Shown here: positions 16,141-28,059 of the stretch, one piece after another
Layout of the letters: every line of letters starts with the position of its first letter
How positions within the stretch are numbered: the first letter of the stretch is position 1
From: Pseudomonadota bacterium
GTDB lineage: Bacteria; Pseudomonadota; Alphaproteobacteria; Rhodobacterales; Rhodobacteraceae
Reading direction: 5' to 3'
NCBI GenBank assembly: GCA_020161615.1
Contig: JAIUPD010000004.1
Location: 332,193-396,192, forward strand
Length of the DNA stretch: 64,000 nucleotides
Program-made: the position numbers and the translations under genes
Notes under the pieces: model-generated
The model's input: only the letters and a program-made list of their open reading frames with translations
What the model was told of the DNA's origin: nothing
Databases searched by the model: none

Positions 16141-18516
16141 TCAGAAATCCTGCCAGCGCGCGGCGTTGGCCGCGATGGGCAGCACGGGGGGCAGCGGATC
16201 CTCCGCCCCATCGGCGAAAGCCTGCTCCAGGCCGAAATCGGCCGGCGGGGCCCGGCGGGGCACGAGGTCGCCGAGCGGGGTCGCGTCGCGGGTCACCGGC
16301 TCGGCCGGGTTGCTGACGCGGAAGCGCGCGACGACCTGGCTGAGGGACAGGGATTCGTTCTTCAGCGTCACCGAGGCGGCCGTCACCTCCTCGACCATGG
16401 CGGCGTTCTGCTGGGTCACCTGGTCCAGTTGCGACACGCCCACGTTGATCTCCTGCAGGCCCGAGCTTTGTTCGCGCGCCCCATTGGCGATGGCGCCGAT
16501 CAACTGGTCGATATTGCCGACCCGCTGGATGATCATGGTCAAGGTCTCGCCGGCGCGGCCGACCAGTCCGACCCCGGTTTCGACCTGTTCGGTCGAGCCG
16601 GTGATCAGGATCTTGATCTGCTTGGCGGCCTCGGACGAGCGCTGGGCGAGCGCCCGCACTTCCGACGCCACGACCGCGAAGCCGCGCCCGGCATCCCCCG
16701 CCCGCGCGGCCTCGACCCCCGCGTTCAGGGCCAGAAGGTTGGTCTGGAAGGCGATATCGTCGATCACGCCGATGATCTGCGAGATTTCGGTCGAGGATTT
16801 GCGGATCAGCGACATGGCGGCGACCGCTTCGGACACGACCTGACCGCTTTTTTCGGCCTCTTTCCGGGCGTCGGCGACCACGGTCTCGACCTCGGACGCC
16901 GACTCGGCCGCGGCCCGCACGCTGGCGGTCAACTCGTCCAGCGCGGCGGCCGTCTCCTCCAGCGTGGCCGCCTGGGTTTCGGTCCGGTGCGACAGGTCGT
17001 CGGAGGAGGCGCTGATTTCTTCGGCCCTCGCGCGGATCTCGCTGGCGTTGGCAGCGATGGTGCGCATCAGCGTTTCCATCGTGTCCACCGTCGCATTGAA
17101 ATCCGTGCGCAGCTTTTCGTAGCCCGCGGAATAGGGACTCTCCAACCGCATGTCGAGGTGCCCGCTGGCCAGGTCGCGCAGCCCGCGTCCCAGATCGGCC
17201 ACCACCCGAGTCTGTTCGGCGCGGCTTCTTTCCTGGGTCTGCGCGGCTTCCTCGGCCGCGGCCAGCGACAGGCGGAAGGTGTCCAGACCGCGGAACAAGC
17301 CGCCAAACTCGTCCCGTCGCGCGGTGCCGGGCAGGGGCTCATCATAGCGCTTGTCGACCAGCCCCTGCACCGACAGCGAGATTGCCCCCAACGGCCGGGT
17401 GATCGAGCGGGCGACGGCCCAGCCCACGGCCAGCGACAGCAGCACGCCGACCGCCACCACGATCAGGGCGCGTTGATTGAAATCGGCGAGGGCGCTGAAT
17501 GCCTCTGCCTGATCGAGCTCGACCACCGCGCTCCATTGATGGCCATGGGCCCTGAAGGCATGGACCGCGACGATGGCCGGCGCCCCGTGAACGCCGGTCG
17601 CATCGCTGAGTTCGGCGCCCTCGCCGGCCCGGGCGGCGGCGACCTGCGGCAGATCGGGCAGGGTGCCGAACATCGGGAAGGCGTCGCCCAGCCGGCTGGC
17701 GTTGCGCGTCCGGCCGTCCGGGGCCAAGATATAGATCTCGTCCCGGTCGTTCAGATCGGCGGCCTCGAGCGCGGCACCGATGCCTGCGTCGGAGACCTGG
17801 AGCGCGACGACGCCGATCACCGGATTGCCGGGCGCCTCATGATCGACGATCCGCCGGGCGACGAAGGCGGCGGGGGTGCCGTCGCTGGGCGCATAGGGGG
17901 CGAAATCGGTGAAGGCGGTGGTTCCGGCGGGCCCCTCCATCGCCGCGCGCCAGACCTGCGCCAGTTCGGTGTCGCGCATCGGTCCCGTGGTCAGATTGAC
18001 CGCGAAATCGCTTTCCTTGGAAAGGGTGTAGATGACATCCCCCTCTGCCGTGATCAGGAACAGATCGTAATAGCCGAACCTGTCGCGATGGGCCCGCATA
18101 TAGGGGTTGAACTCCTCATGCACCGCATCATAGGCCGGGCGGCTCTCGCCCCGGTCAAGCTCGGCGCGCCTTTCGGCGGGCAGCGGGTTGCGCTCGGCAT
18201 AGGCGGTGCGCACTTCCTCCAGCCAGCCCGGGGATTGCAGCGCCAGCGCCTCGTTGAAAAGGCGCATCGCGTCCGGGGCGAGATGACCTTCGCCCAGATC
18301 CTCGACCGTGCGGAACATCCGGTTCAACCAGTTCGTATAGGCGGTGCCGGCATGCTGGGCCAGAAGGCTCGCCCGCTCGCGGGTCTGCAATTCCAGTTCG
18401 GTCCGGAACAGCGAATGGTAAACCCAGGTCGAGGCGCCGAGGGTCAGGACCAGCGCCGCGGCGATCAGCAGGGGCAGCCGCAGGGCGATGGGGGATTGGG
18501 TGAGGCGTTGGAACAT
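16141..18516 (-). CDS. mcp: Methyl-accepting chemotaxis protein with C-terminal CheR/CheB tether
   Basis: 791 residues. There is an inner-membrane segment at about 12-30, a large periplasmic sensor (about 31-350, probably a double Cache domain), a second membrane segment at about 352-372, a HAMP domain and a cytoplasmic signalling domain. The hairpin tip is [20 protein letters not shown] followed by [20 protein letters not shown]. The chain ends in a flexible linker and RWQDF, which fits the xWxxF docking pentapeptide that recruits CheR and CheB. The ligand is unknown. It is encoded inside the chemotaxis operon. Confidence 0.93.
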   Translation of the reverse strand: MFQRLTQSPIALRLPLLIAAALVLTLGASTWVYHSLFRTELELQTRERASLLAQHAGTAYTNWLNRMFRTVEDLGEGHLAPDAMRLFNEALALQSPGWLEEVRTAYAERNPLPAERRAELDRGESRPAYDAVHEEFNPYMRAHRDRFGYYDLFLITAEGDVIYTLSKESDFAVNLTTGPMRDTELAQVWRAAMEGPAGTTAFTDFAPYAPSDGTPAAFVARRIVDHEAPGNPVIGVVALQVSDAGIGAALEAADLNDRDEIYILAPDGRTRNASRLGDAFPMFGTLPDLPQVAAARAGEGAELSDATGVHGAPAIVAVHAFRAHGHQWSAVVELDQAEAFSALADFNQRALIVVAVGVLLSLAVGWAVARSITRPLGAISLSVQGLVDKRYDEPLPGTARRDEFGGLFRGLDTFRLSLAAAEEAAQTQERSRAEQTRVVADLGRGLRDLASGHLDMRLESPYSAGYEKLRTDFNATVDTMETLMRTIAANASEIRARAEEISASSDDLSHRTETQAATLEETAAALDELTASVRAAAESASEVETVVADARKEAEKSGQVVSEAVAAMSLIRKSSTEISQIIGVIDDIAFQTNLLALNAGVEAARAGDAGRGFAVVASEVRALAQRSSEAAKQIKILITGSTEQVETGVGLVGRAGETLTMIIQRVGNIDQLIGAIANGAREQSSGLQEINVGVSQLDQVTQQNAAMVEEVTAASVTLKNESLSLSQVVARFRVSNPAEPVTRDATPLGDLVPRRAPPADFGLEQAFADGAEDPLPPVLPIAANAARWQDF

Positions 18517-18540
18517 GGCGAAACCTGTGAAAACAAAGGC

Positions 18541-18957
18541 CTAGGGCGTGTCGGGCTGCGGGGCCGGTCCAGCCGGGGGCGCCCCGTCATCATCGGCCGG
18601 AACAAGCGGGGCGAAGAGATCGATGCGGGGCGGCGGCTGCCGCTCTGCCGCCGCAGGCAAGGCGGCGGACAGGAACCGGGTGCGGCTTCGTTCCAGCCGC
18701 AGACCCGCCAGCGGCAGGGCGTTGTGCGCCATCATGTCGGGCGGCAGTTCCTGACCCAGAAGCCGGGCGATATGCTCCAGATCCTGCAGGAGCTGGACGG
18801 CAAGGTCGAAATCCTGCACCGCCTGCCGGCTGGCGGTTGCGCCGGGGGCTTCGACCATCGCCGCCTCGTAGCGCAGCAGCATCAGGCGGATCTCGCCCAT
18901 GGCCTCGGCCATGCCGGCGAGCAGCGGCGAGAGGGGGAAGGGCGCGGCGAGGGTCAT
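18541..18957 (-). CDS. Conserved small protein of the chemotaxis operon, function unknown
   Basis: 138 residues, not recognised. The first 95 are rich in Leu, Ala and Glu and look fully helical (MGEIRLMLLRYEAAM, then DFDLAVQLLQDLEHIARLLG). The tail is proline/acidic and unstructured. No signal peptide or membrane segment. Its ATG overlaps the stop of the cheY-type gene (ATGA at 18954-18957) and it sits directly before mcp, so it is made together with the signalling proteins. The helical character could fit a CheZ-like or scaffold role, but nothing in the sequence proves this. Confidence 0.7.
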   Translation of the reverse strand: MTLAAPFPLSPLLAGMAEAMGEIRLMLLRYEAAMVEAPGATASRQAVQDFDLAVQLLQDLEHIARLLGQELPPDMMAHNALPLAGLRLERSRTRFLSAALPAAAERQPPPRIDLFAPLVPADDDGAPPAGPAPQPDTP

Positions 18958-19340
18958 AGGCGACCCACCACCGCCTCGATCGACGCTTTCAGGCTGGCCG
19001 TGGTGAAGGGTTTCTTGATCAGGTTGTTCAGCCCCAGCTTCATGCCGCGGTCCAGCATCTCCTGGCTGGGCGAGCCTGTGATCAGGATGAAGCCGATCTT
19101 CGCCGTCATCTTGTTGGCGCGCAGGGTTTCCAGCAGGTCGAGCCCGCTCATCCCCGGCATGTTGTAATCGCTGATCACCAGATGCGCGGGATTGACCGCC
19201 AGCCGGTTCAGCGCCTCGGCGCCCGAGGTCTGGAAGTCGATGTTCTTGACGCCGATTTCCTCCAGGCTCTGGGTCATCAGGCCGCGGCTGACCGACATGT
19301 CGTCGACGATCATGATCTTGAGGACGTCCTTAAGGGCCAT
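18954..19340 (-). CDS. cheY: CheY-type response regulator (second copy)
   Basis: Stand-alone receiver of 128 residues with the acidic pair Asp13-Asp14, phospho-acceptor Asp58 (VISDYNMPGMSG), switch Thr in ILITGSPS and Lys in LIKKPFTT. It lies after cheR. The first operon copy at 22821-23198 is distinct in sequence. Two CheY proteins in one operon usually divide motor binding and phosphate-sink roles. Confidence 0.93.
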   Translation of the reverse strand: MALKDVLKIMIVDDMSVSRGLMTQSLEEIGVKNIDFQTSGAEALNRLAVNPAHLVISDYNMPGMSGLDLLETLRANKMTAKIGFILITGSPSQEMLDRGMKLGLNNLIKKPFTTASLKASIEAVVGRL

Positions 19341-19353
19341 GGCGGGTCTGCTT

Positions 19354-20235
19354 TCAGCTGGGGGCCGTGCCGTTGGGAGGGGCGGCGCGGCGGTAGGTGG
19401 TAATGCCCGCAGGATCGAGTCCGATCTCCTGAGGGTCGGCGATGCGCTCGGAATGGCCGATCAGCAGCCAGGCGCCGGGATGCAGGACCTCGGCGAAACG
19501 GGCCCAGAGCTGTCGCTGCGTCGGTTTGTCGAAATAGATGACCACGTTGCGGCAGAGGATCACGTCGAAGCGCCCGCTGATCGGCCAGGGTTTGACCAGG
19601 TTCAGGCGGCGGAAGGTGACCAGCGCCTTCAGCTCTGGCCGGACCGGCCGCAGGGCGGTGGTGACCGGGGCGCGGCCGAAGACTCGCTCTTCCAGCGCCG
19701 GGGTCGGGAAGAGACAGATCTTGGGGTCGTAGAGCCCCGCCTGCGCGATCTGCAGTACCGTCGGGTCGATGTCGGTGCCGAGGATGCGCAGATCGAGCCG
19801 CGCGGCTTCGGGGGCGAGCGCCAGGATGGAGCCGGCGAGCGAATAGGCCTCCTGCCCGCTGGAGCAGCCGGCCGACCACAGGCGCACCCGCTTGCCAGAC
19901 CGCGCCGCCTGCAGGATCGGTGGCAGGATCTGGTTTTCCAGCATCTCGAAATGATGCGCCTCGCGGTAGAAATGCGTGACATTGGTGGTCAGGGCGGTGA
20001 CGAAATGGTCGGATTCCTGCGCCTCACCCGCTTCGACGACATCGCAATAGGCGTCGAAACTGGCCAGACCCAGCGCCCTTACCCGGCGGCCCAGGCGCGA
20101 GCGGATCAGGGGCCGCTTGGCGCTTTCCAGACTGAGGCCCCAGCCCGCCTTGGCGATCCGCGCGATGCGCGCGAAATCGGCCTCGGTCAGCGGCAGGTCG
20201 CCGTCGCCGGCGGAGGGGCGCGCCATGGGGGTCAC
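19354..20235 (-). CDS. cheR: Chemotaxis protein methyltransferase CheR
   Basis: 293 residues. The N-terminal helical domain (about 15-80) precedes a SAM-dependent methyltransferase domain with LWSAGCSSGQEAYSLAG, GTDIDPTVL and DVILCRNVVIYFD. It methylates receptor glutamates using S-adenosylmethionine. GTG 20235 overlaps the cheW stop; ATG 20226 is an alternative start. The RWQDF tail of the operon receptor is a likely docking site for its beta-subdomain. Confidence 0.93.
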   Translation of the reverse strand: MTPMARPSAGDGDLPLTEADFARIARIAKAGWGLSLESAKRPLIRSRLGRRVRALGLASFDAYCDVVEAGEAQESDHFVTALTTNVTHFYREAHHFEMLENQILPPILQAARSGKRVRLWSAGCSSGQEAYSLAGSILALAPEAARLDLRILGTDIDPTVLQIAQAGLYDPKICLFPTPALEERVFGRAPVTTALRPVRPELKALVTFRRLNLVKPWPISGRFDVILCRNVVIYFDKPTQRQLWARFAEVLHPGAWLLIGHSERIADPQEIGLDPAGITTYRRAAPPNGTAPS

Positions 20236-20699
20236 GCGGCCTCCTCGCCGTCGCGGGCAAAGAGCGCGTCGAGGTCGAGGACCCGGAGCATGATGTCGTC
20301 CACCGGCAGAAGGCCGGTCACATGGCTGGCGCCGCCGTCGCGGCGGATCGTGGGGTTGGGGCGGATCGTCTCGCTGTCGACCGAGAGGATCTCGGACACC
20401 GAATCGACCAGCATGCCCATGATCCTTGTGCCGATGGCGACGACCACGACGATGTTGCGGGTGCCGATCTCGGTGGTGCCGAGGCCGAGCCGGGCGGCGA
20501 GGTCGACGATCGGGATCACGGCGCCCCTCAGGTTCATCACCCCCAGCACCGAATCCTCGGCGAAGGGCAGGGCGGTCACCTGGCTCCAGCGCCGGATCTC
20601 GCGGATCGAGGTGATGGGGACGCAGAACCCCTGGCCGCCCGCGGAAAGCGACACGAATTCAATGGTGTTGCCGCGGTCGTTGGTTTCCTCGTCGCTCAT
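20232..20699 (-). CDS. cheW: Chemotaxis coupling protein CheW
   Basis: 155 residues with the CheW SH3-like fold: VSLSAGGQGFCVPITSIREI, then MNLRGAVIPIVDLAARLGLG. It links receptors to CheA. ATG 20699 starts one base after the cheA stop. Confidence 0.94.
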   Translation of the reverse strand: MSDEETNDRGNTIEFVSLSAGGQGFCVPITSIREIRRWSQVTALPFAEDSVLGVMNLRGAVIPIVDLAARLGLGTTEIGTRNIVVVVAIGTRIMGMLVDSVSEILSVDSETIRPNPTIRRDGGASHVTGLLPVDDIMLRVLDLDALFARDGEEAA

Positions 20700-20700
20700 G

Positions 20701-22824
20701 TCAGGCCTCCAGTTCGATGAGGGGGCGGGCGTTGCGGCGCGGCGAGACCAGCTCGACCAGCGCCTCGGAATCGATGATCAGGGCGATCTTGCCGTCGCCC
20801 AGGATTGTGGCCGCGGCGATGCCGGGGACGGTGCCGTAATTGCCCTCGAGGCTTTTGATCACCACCTGGCGCTGGTCCTGGATCGCGTCGACGGCGACGG
20901 CGATGCTGGCGCCGCCCGCGTCCAGGAGGACATAGGACCGCTCGGCGCTCTGGCCCTTGGCGCTGCGCATCCCGAAAAGCAGCGCCAGATCGACGATCGG
21001 CACATAGGTGCCGCGGACCGAGAGCACCAGTTCGCCGGCGATCTCGTGGATGTCGCGGCGTTGCGGGCGCACGGTTTCGACCACGCTGGAGAGCGGCAGC
21101 ACCATGGTCTCGGCCCCGACCCCGATGATCATGCCGTCCAGCACCGCCAGCGTCAGCGGCAGCGAGATGGTGAAGGTCGAGCCCTCGCCGGCCAGGCTGC
21201 TGATGCCGACCTTGCCGCCAAGCGAGGTGATGGTCGTCTTGACCACATCCATGCCCACGCCCCGGCCCGAGAGATTGGTCACATTCTCGGCCGTCGAGAA
21301 GCCGGGCATGAAGAGGAGGTTGTCGATCTCGGGCTCGGTCAGCTTGGCGTCGGGCGGGACCAGGCCCTTTTCCATCGCCTTGGCGAGGATCCGCTCGCGG
21401 TTGAGGCCGGCGCCGTCGTCCGAGACCTCGATCACCACATGGCCCGAACGATGCGCCGCGCTGAGGCGGACGCTGCCCACCTCGCTCTTGCCGGCGGCGC
21501 GGCGTTTCTCGGCGGTTTCCAGCCCGTGATCGACCGAATTGCGCAGCATATGCGTCAGCGGATCGGCCAGGCGTTCGAGGATCGTCTTGTCGATCTCGGT
21601 CGCCTCACCCTCGCTGATGAACATGACCGGTTTGCCCGTCGCCTCACCGGCCTCGCGCACCACGCGGCCCATGCGCTGAAACAGCGCCTTGACCGGCTGG
21701 GCGCGGATCGACATCACCGCTTCCTGGATCTCACGGGCCAGATAGCGGTAATCGTCCAGCGCGGCCATGATCTCGGAATCGGTGCCGAGACCGCAGGAAT
21801 CCAGCTTCTGGCTGATGACCGCGTGGTTGATGATCAATTCGCCGACGCTGTTGATCAGCCGGTCCACCCGCTCGGGATCGACGCGGAGCGTGGTCTGCAC
21901 GGCGGGCGCGGGGGTGCGGGGGGCGGCGCGGGCCGGGGGGGCGGCCGGGGCGGCCGCCTGCGGCGTGGCTTCGGCGGGTTCGGGCGCGGACCCCTCGGCC
22001 GGTATGTCCGCCGGGGGCGGGGCGGGGGCGCGGGCGATGAAGAGGGGGGCGGGCTCGGTCGCGACTTCGGGCAGGGGCGAACCCTCGCCCAGGGGGGCGA
22101 TGTCGAGCGTGCAAAGCCCCTCGGCGAAGGCGAAGACCCGGCGGATCGCGTCTTCGTCGGTGGCCCCTTCGAGGCGCAGGTTCCAGACCAGATAGCCCGT
22201 GTCGACATCGAACCCATCGAGGGGCGGCACCGCGCTGGCATCGCAGGCAACGCTCAACGTGCCGAGCGCGTCGAGCGCCGAGAGGAAGCGCACCGGCTCG
22301 TGCCCGTTGGCGTAGAAGGCGCCGCCCGGGGCGAAGCGGATCGAGAAGCCGGTCGCGGCGGGCGCCGGTTCCTCGACCTCGATCGGCAGGAGCGCGAGCG
22401 GGGCCCAGGTGAACTCCGGCTCGGGCGGCGTGTCGGCCTTGGCATCCTTCGCCGTTGCCTCCAACTCGCCGATCAGGTCGCGCACCGGGTCCAGCGAGGC
22501 CGATCCCTGCTGGCGGGTGGTATCGACCAATTCGGCCAGCGCGTCAGAGGAACGGGTGATCAGCCGCAGCACCTCGGGCGCGATGTCGAGCTTGTCCGAG
22601 CGGATCAGGTCCAGCACCGTCTCATAGGCATGGGCGAAGGTCACCAGATCGGTGAAGCCGAAGGCGCCGGCCGCGCCCTTGATCGAATGCACCGCCCGGA
22701 AGATGGCGTTGATCGTCTCGCCGTCCCAGGCGCCGGAGGCCACGACCTCCAACCCTTCGGTCAGCGATTCGATCAATTCCTCGCATTCGGCGAAGAACGT
22801 GTCGCGCAGGGTTTCGTTGCTCAT
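20701..22824 (-). CDS. cheA: Chemotaxis histidine kinase CheA
   Basis: 707 residues. The N-terminal HPt domain carries the phosphorylated His46 in FRAVHSIKGAAGAFGF. A long Pro/Ala-rich linker follows, then the dimerisation domain, the kinase domain (HMLRNSVDHGLE, SDDGAGLNRE and GRGVGMDVV boxes) and a C-terminal CheW-like regulatory domain. ATG 22824 overlaps the upstream cheY stop (ATGA). Open frame continues upstream but belongs to other genes. All catalytic boxes are intact, so this is an active kinase feeding both CheY proteins. Confidence 0.94.
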   Translation of the reverse strand: MSNETLRDTFFAECEELIESLTEGLEVVASGAWDGETINAIFRAVHSIKGAAGAFGFTDLVTFAHAYETVLDLIRSDKLDIAPEVLRLITRSSDALAELVDTTRQQGSASLDPVRDLIGELEATAKDAKADTPPEPEFTWAPLALLPIEVEEPAPAATGFSIRFAPGGAFYANGHEPVRFLSALDALGTLSVACDASAVPPLDGFDVDTGYLVWNLRLEGATDEDAIRRVFAFAEGLCTLDIAPLGEGSPLPEVATEPAPLFIARAPAPPPADIPAEGSAPEPAEATPQAAAPAAPPARAAPRTPAPAVQTTLRVDPERVDRLINSVGELIINHAVISQKLDSCGLGTDSEIMAALDDYRYLAREIQEAVMSIRAQPVKALFQRMGRVVREAGEATGKPVMFISEGEATEIDKTILERLADPLTHMLRNSVDHGLETAEKRRAAGKSEVGSVRLSAAHRSGHVVIEVSDDGAGLNRERILAKAMEKGLVPPDAKLTEPEIDNLLFMPGFSTAENVTNLSGRGVGMDVVKTTITSLGGKVGISSLAGEGSTFTISLPLTLAVLDGMIIGVGAETMVLPLSSVVETVRPQRRDIHEIAGELVLSVRGTYVPIVDLALLFGMRSAKGQSAERSYVLLDAGGASIAVAVDAIQDQRQVVIKSLEGNYGTVPGIAAATILGDGKIALIIDSEALVELVSPRRNARPLIELEA

Positions 22825-23198
22825 CCCTCCGCCCCCGTGACCAGCTTGAGGATATCGACCAATTGCCGGTCCTCGAAGGGTTTGACGATCCAGCCGGTGG
22901 CGCCGAGGTTGCGGGCCTTGTCCTTGAATTCCGGCGAACTTTCGGTGGTCAGCACCAGGATCGGCACCTTGCGGTTGGCGCCGCCGCCGCGGATCGCCGC
23001 GATCACGCCGAACCCGTCCAGCCTGGGCATGTTGATATCGGTGATCACGGCGTCGAACCGGTTGCTCTGGAAGGTGCTGACCCCGTCGGCACCATCGACG
23101 GCGGTGGTGACGGAGAACCCGGCATCGCCCAGGGTCTGCGACACGAGCTGCCGGATGGTGCGGGAATCGTCGATGGCGAGGATGGTCTTGACGCTCAT
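22821..23198 (-). CDS. cheY: CheY-type response regulator (first copy)
   Basis: 125-residue receiver with Asp10-Asp11, phospho-acceptor Asp54 (AVITDINMPRLDG), Thr in LVLTTESS and Lys in WIVKPFED. It is immediately upstream of cheA and overlaps both neighbours by four bases. Confidence 0.93.
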   Translation of the reverse strand: MSVKTILAIDDSRTIRQLVSQTLGDAGFSVTTAVDGADGVSTFQSNRFDAVITDINMPRLDGFGVIAAIRGGGANRKVPILVLTTESSPEFKDKARNLGATGWIVKPFEDRQLVDILKLVTGAEG

Positions 23199-23476
23199 GG
23201 CGCGGGCTCCAGCAGCAGGCCGAGGCCGATGGCATCCAGGCTTTGACGGGCGGCCTCCGATGGATCCTCGATCCGGAAGGCGCGGCCCTGGGACAGGGCG
23301 GAGGCGCGGGCGGCCAGCAGGATCTGCGCCACTTGCGCGGGGATCGGCCCGGCACCGGCGGCGTCGATCACCAGATCGGTGCCGCCACGGCGGCGCAGCC
23401 GCTCAAGAATGACCTGGGGGGCATCGCTCCAGCCGTCGGGATCGAGCGACAATCGGTCGGAAGCGGGATCGGGCAC
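23195..23476 (-). CDS. Small STAS-like protein, first gene of the che operon
   Basis: 93 residues from GTG 23476 (AAAAGGTGATCCC upstream). The layout is that of STAS/anti-sigma-antagonist-like domains: a short strand, RGGTDLVIDAAGAGPIPAQVA in the position of the switch loop, and a final GLGLLLEPAP strand. The usual phosphorylatable Ser after Asp in the switch loop is replaced by Ala-Gly, so it is not a standard SpoIIAA protein. The stop overlaps the cheY start. Comparable small STAS genes head che operons in related bacteria (recollection); its role is unproven. Confidence 0.65.
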   Translation of the reverse strand: MPDPASDRLSLDPDGWSDAPQVILERLRRRGGTDLVIDAAGAGPIPAQVAQILLAARASALSQGRAFRIEDPSEAARQSLDAIGLGLLLEPAP

Positions 23477-23703
23477 GGGATCACCTTTTAACAACAAGCA
23501 ACGTCCTGGCCTCTGGTTCTGCCAGCCAACCCTTAAGAATGGGTTCGTGGCGCCGGGGCGGCCGCCGGCCCGCCGCCTCTTCACGCAGCCGGGACTTGCC
23601 TGACATGCCCCGACATGCGTAACCTGAGGGTCCCGCCCCCTGATTTTCGGGGCGGAACGATTTTCGACGACGACTTTTCAAGCCGCTGCCCATGGAGGAC
23701 ATA

Positions 23704-24717
23704 ATGCGGATCATTTACGGGGCCGCCCTGGCTCAGGCCCTCAGCCTTGGCGCTCTGCCCGCCCTTGCCCAAACGGGAACCGAGACGGTGACGCTGACCA
23801 TGGAGGTCAACCAGCCGTCGCTCTTCGACACCGGCCGCCGGGATACTTTCCGCACGGTGATCGACGACCGCAGCGGCACGACGACGCTGAACGTGGAATG
23901 CTCGGCGGGGACCTCGGCGCTCTTCGGCCTCAGCCGCACGGACGAGGCCTGCGCCGTCTCGGGCTCGGGCGTGATCAAGAACCCCAACAACCCGTCACAG
24001 ACCGTGCCGCGGGTCGATTTCGCGGGCGGATTCACCATCTCGGGGGCGCAGGACGGCTTCACCGACATGCGCACGCTGACCGTGGGATACCGCCGCGTCG
24101 GCTCGGCCCCGCAGGAGGCCACGACCTTCGGCGGCAGTCTGGTGATGATGCCGGAAAGCCCCTCGGCCTCGGCCATGGAGATCGGGCGCAACGCTCTGGC
24201 CTATCTGCAGCAGAACGCGGCAGGCAGCGCGCCGGTCGAATACGACACGCGCATCGATTCCATCAGTTTCAACAACTTCGCCATCCCGCATGTGGGGCAG
24301 GCCAATGCCACCGGCTGCACCTGGAACGGCGATTGGGTCTATTCCTACGCCGCCGAATCCTGGAACGGTGCCTTCGACGTGACCTGCGGCGACACCCGGT
24401 TCCGCATGGAAGGCAACATGTCCCTGGGCGAGGCCCCGGAAGGGTCGGACCATGACGAGGAATATGTCGTCAACCTGGTGATCCCGGGCGAGGGCGGATC
24501 GGGGGGCGATCCCTTCGCGGCGCCGGACCCCTTCGCCACCGTCGATGGCATCACCGGCACGCTGGCCATGTCGAATTCGGGCCGGGCGACCGATGACGGG
24601 GTTTATACCAATGTCTCGGTCACCGGGCAGTTGGTGGGCACGAACGTGCCGCTGGAGGCCGTGCGCGGCTGGGGGCAGATCGTGGCGATCCTCGGCCGGG
24701 CCTTCATGGGTGAATGA
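23704..24717 (+). CDS. Secreted protein of unknown function
   Basis: 337 residues with a clear Sec signal peptide (MRIIYGAALAQALSLGAL, cleavage after PALAQ). ATG 23704 follows GGAGGACATA. The mature part is beta-rich with many Thr, Gly and Ser residues. Only four cysteines are visible (VECSAG, DEACAV, ATGCTW, DVTCGD), which could form two disulfides. No catalytic motif or membrane anchor is seen. It is a monocistronic gene between the che operon and oxyR. I do not recognise the family. Confidence 0.8.
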   Translation: MRIIYGAALAQALSLGALPALAQTGTETVTLTMEVNQPSLFDTGRRDTFRTVIDDRSGTTTLNVECSAGTSALFGLSRTDEACAVSGSGVIKNPNNPSQTVPRVDFAGGFTISGAQDGFTDMRTLTVGYRRVGSAPQEATTFGGSLVMMPESPSASAMEIGRNALAYLQQNAAGSAPVEYDTRIDSISFNNFAIPHVGQANATGCTWNGDWVYSYAAESWNGAFDVTCGDTRFRMEGNMSLGEAPEGSDHDEEYVVNLVIPGEGGSGGDPFAAPDPFATVDGITGTLAMSNSGRATDDGVYTNVSVTGQLVGTNVPLEAVRGWGQIVAILGRAFMGE

Positions 24718-24773
24718 TCGGCGGCGAATGATCAGCGCAGCCCGGCGCGCAGGGGCGTGCCGGGCTGCATCCG

Positions 24774-25670
24774 TCAGGGCAGGGCCAGCGCCGTGTCCCG
24801 CACCACCGCGGCGATCTGCATCAGCTGTTTGGAAAGCGGGCTGGAATTGCGCCAGATCATGCCGATCGTGCGGCGCGGCTGCGGTTCGGGAAAATGCGAG
24901 ACCGCGACATCGGCCGAGCGGGTTTCGACCGCCACCGCCATTTCGGGAATCAGCGTCACGCCGATCCCCGCGCCGACCATCTGCACCAGTGTCGACAGAG
25001 ACGAGCCGTCCAGCAATTCGCGCGGCAGGGCGCTTTGCAGGTTGCAAAAGCTCAGCGCCTGATCGCGGAAGCAATGCCCTTCTTCCAGCAGAAGAAGCCG
25101 CATCTCGCGCAGCAGGTCCGGGGTCGGGACCGGCAGATTGGCCTCGGACCGGGGGCGGACCAGTACGAAATCCTCGGAACACAGCGCCACCTCGGTGAAG
25201 GCGGGTTCCGAGACGGGCAGGGCGACGATGGCCGTGTCGAGCCGCCCTTCATGCAATTCGGTCAAGAGCTTCGGCGTCACCGTCTCGCGCACATGGATGT
25301 CGAGGTCGGCGTTCAGCCGGGTCAGATTGCCGATCAGCGCCGGCAGCAGATAGGGCGCAATGGTCGGAATCACCCCCAGCCTGAGCCGCCCCACCAGCCG
25401 CGCCTGCGAGGCGCGGGCCAGATCCTCCAGCTCGTCCACCGCGCGCAGGATCTCGCGCACCCGGCCGGCGAATTCCTCGCCGAACGAGGTCAGCCGGACC
25501 TGCCGCGCCGCCCGCTCGAAGAGCGGGGTGCCCAGCGTTTCCTCCATCTCCTTGATCTGCATGGACAAGGCGGGCTGCGAGATGGCGCAGGCATCGGCGG
25601 CGCGGCCGAAATGGCCGAGCCGGGCGAGGGCCTCGAAATAGCGGAACTGACGGAGGGTCAGGTTGATCAT
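24774..25670 (-). CDS. oxyR: Hydrogen-peroxide-sensing LysR regulator OxyR
   Basis: 298 residues. An N-terminal LysR HTH (about 5-62, ISQPALSMQIKEMEETLG) precedes an effector domain with the redox pair Cys200 and Cys209 in EEGHCFRDQALSFC, matching Cys199/Cys208 of the E. coli protein. It senses peroxide by forming a disulfide and activates antioxidant genes. It is divergent from katG, its usual target, with 172 bp between the two starts. Confidence 0.93.
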   Translation of the reverse strand: MINLTLRQFRYFEALARLGHFGRAADACAISQPALSMQIKEMEETLGTPLFERAARQVRLTSFGEEFAGRVREILRAVDELEDLARASQARLVGRLRLGVIPTIAPYLLPALIGNLTRLNADLDIHVRETVTPKLLTELHEGRLDTAIVALPVSEPAFTEVALCSEDFVLVRPRSEANLPVPTPDLLREMRLLLLEEGHCFRDQALSFCNLQSALPRELLDGSSLSTLVQMVGAGIGVTLIPEMAVAVETRSADVAVSHFPEPQPRRTIGMIWRNSSPLSKQLMQIAAVVRDTALALP

Positions 25671-25705
25671 CAGTTATTCTTATCAAGCCAATCAGGAAAT
25701 CAAAC

Positions 25706-28005
<2,300 letters not shown>

Positions 28006-28026
28006 GCCTGACGGCAAGACATCGGG

Positions 28027-28055
28027 CGGGCGCTGTCTTCGGACGGCGCCCGTTT
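28027..28055 (+). terminator. Likely katG terminator
   Basis: Hairpin CGGGCGC / GCGCCCG with a 12-nt loop (28027-28052) followed by TTT, 21 bp after the katG stop. Confidence 0.6.
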
Positions 28056-28059
28056 CCGT

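Noticed and set aside
16126-23412. Very long plus-strand open frames across the chemotaxis operon
   Set aside because: They run antisense to mcp, cheA and neighbours, which are all well supported. Low-complexity Gly/Arg/His composition marks them as codon-bias shadows.
23497-23512. Sigma-54-like element AGGCCAGGACGTTGCT (minus strand) before the che operon
   Set aside because: It keeps GG and GC at the right distance, but the implied transcript would begin almost on the ribosome site of the first gene and several consensus bases are missing.
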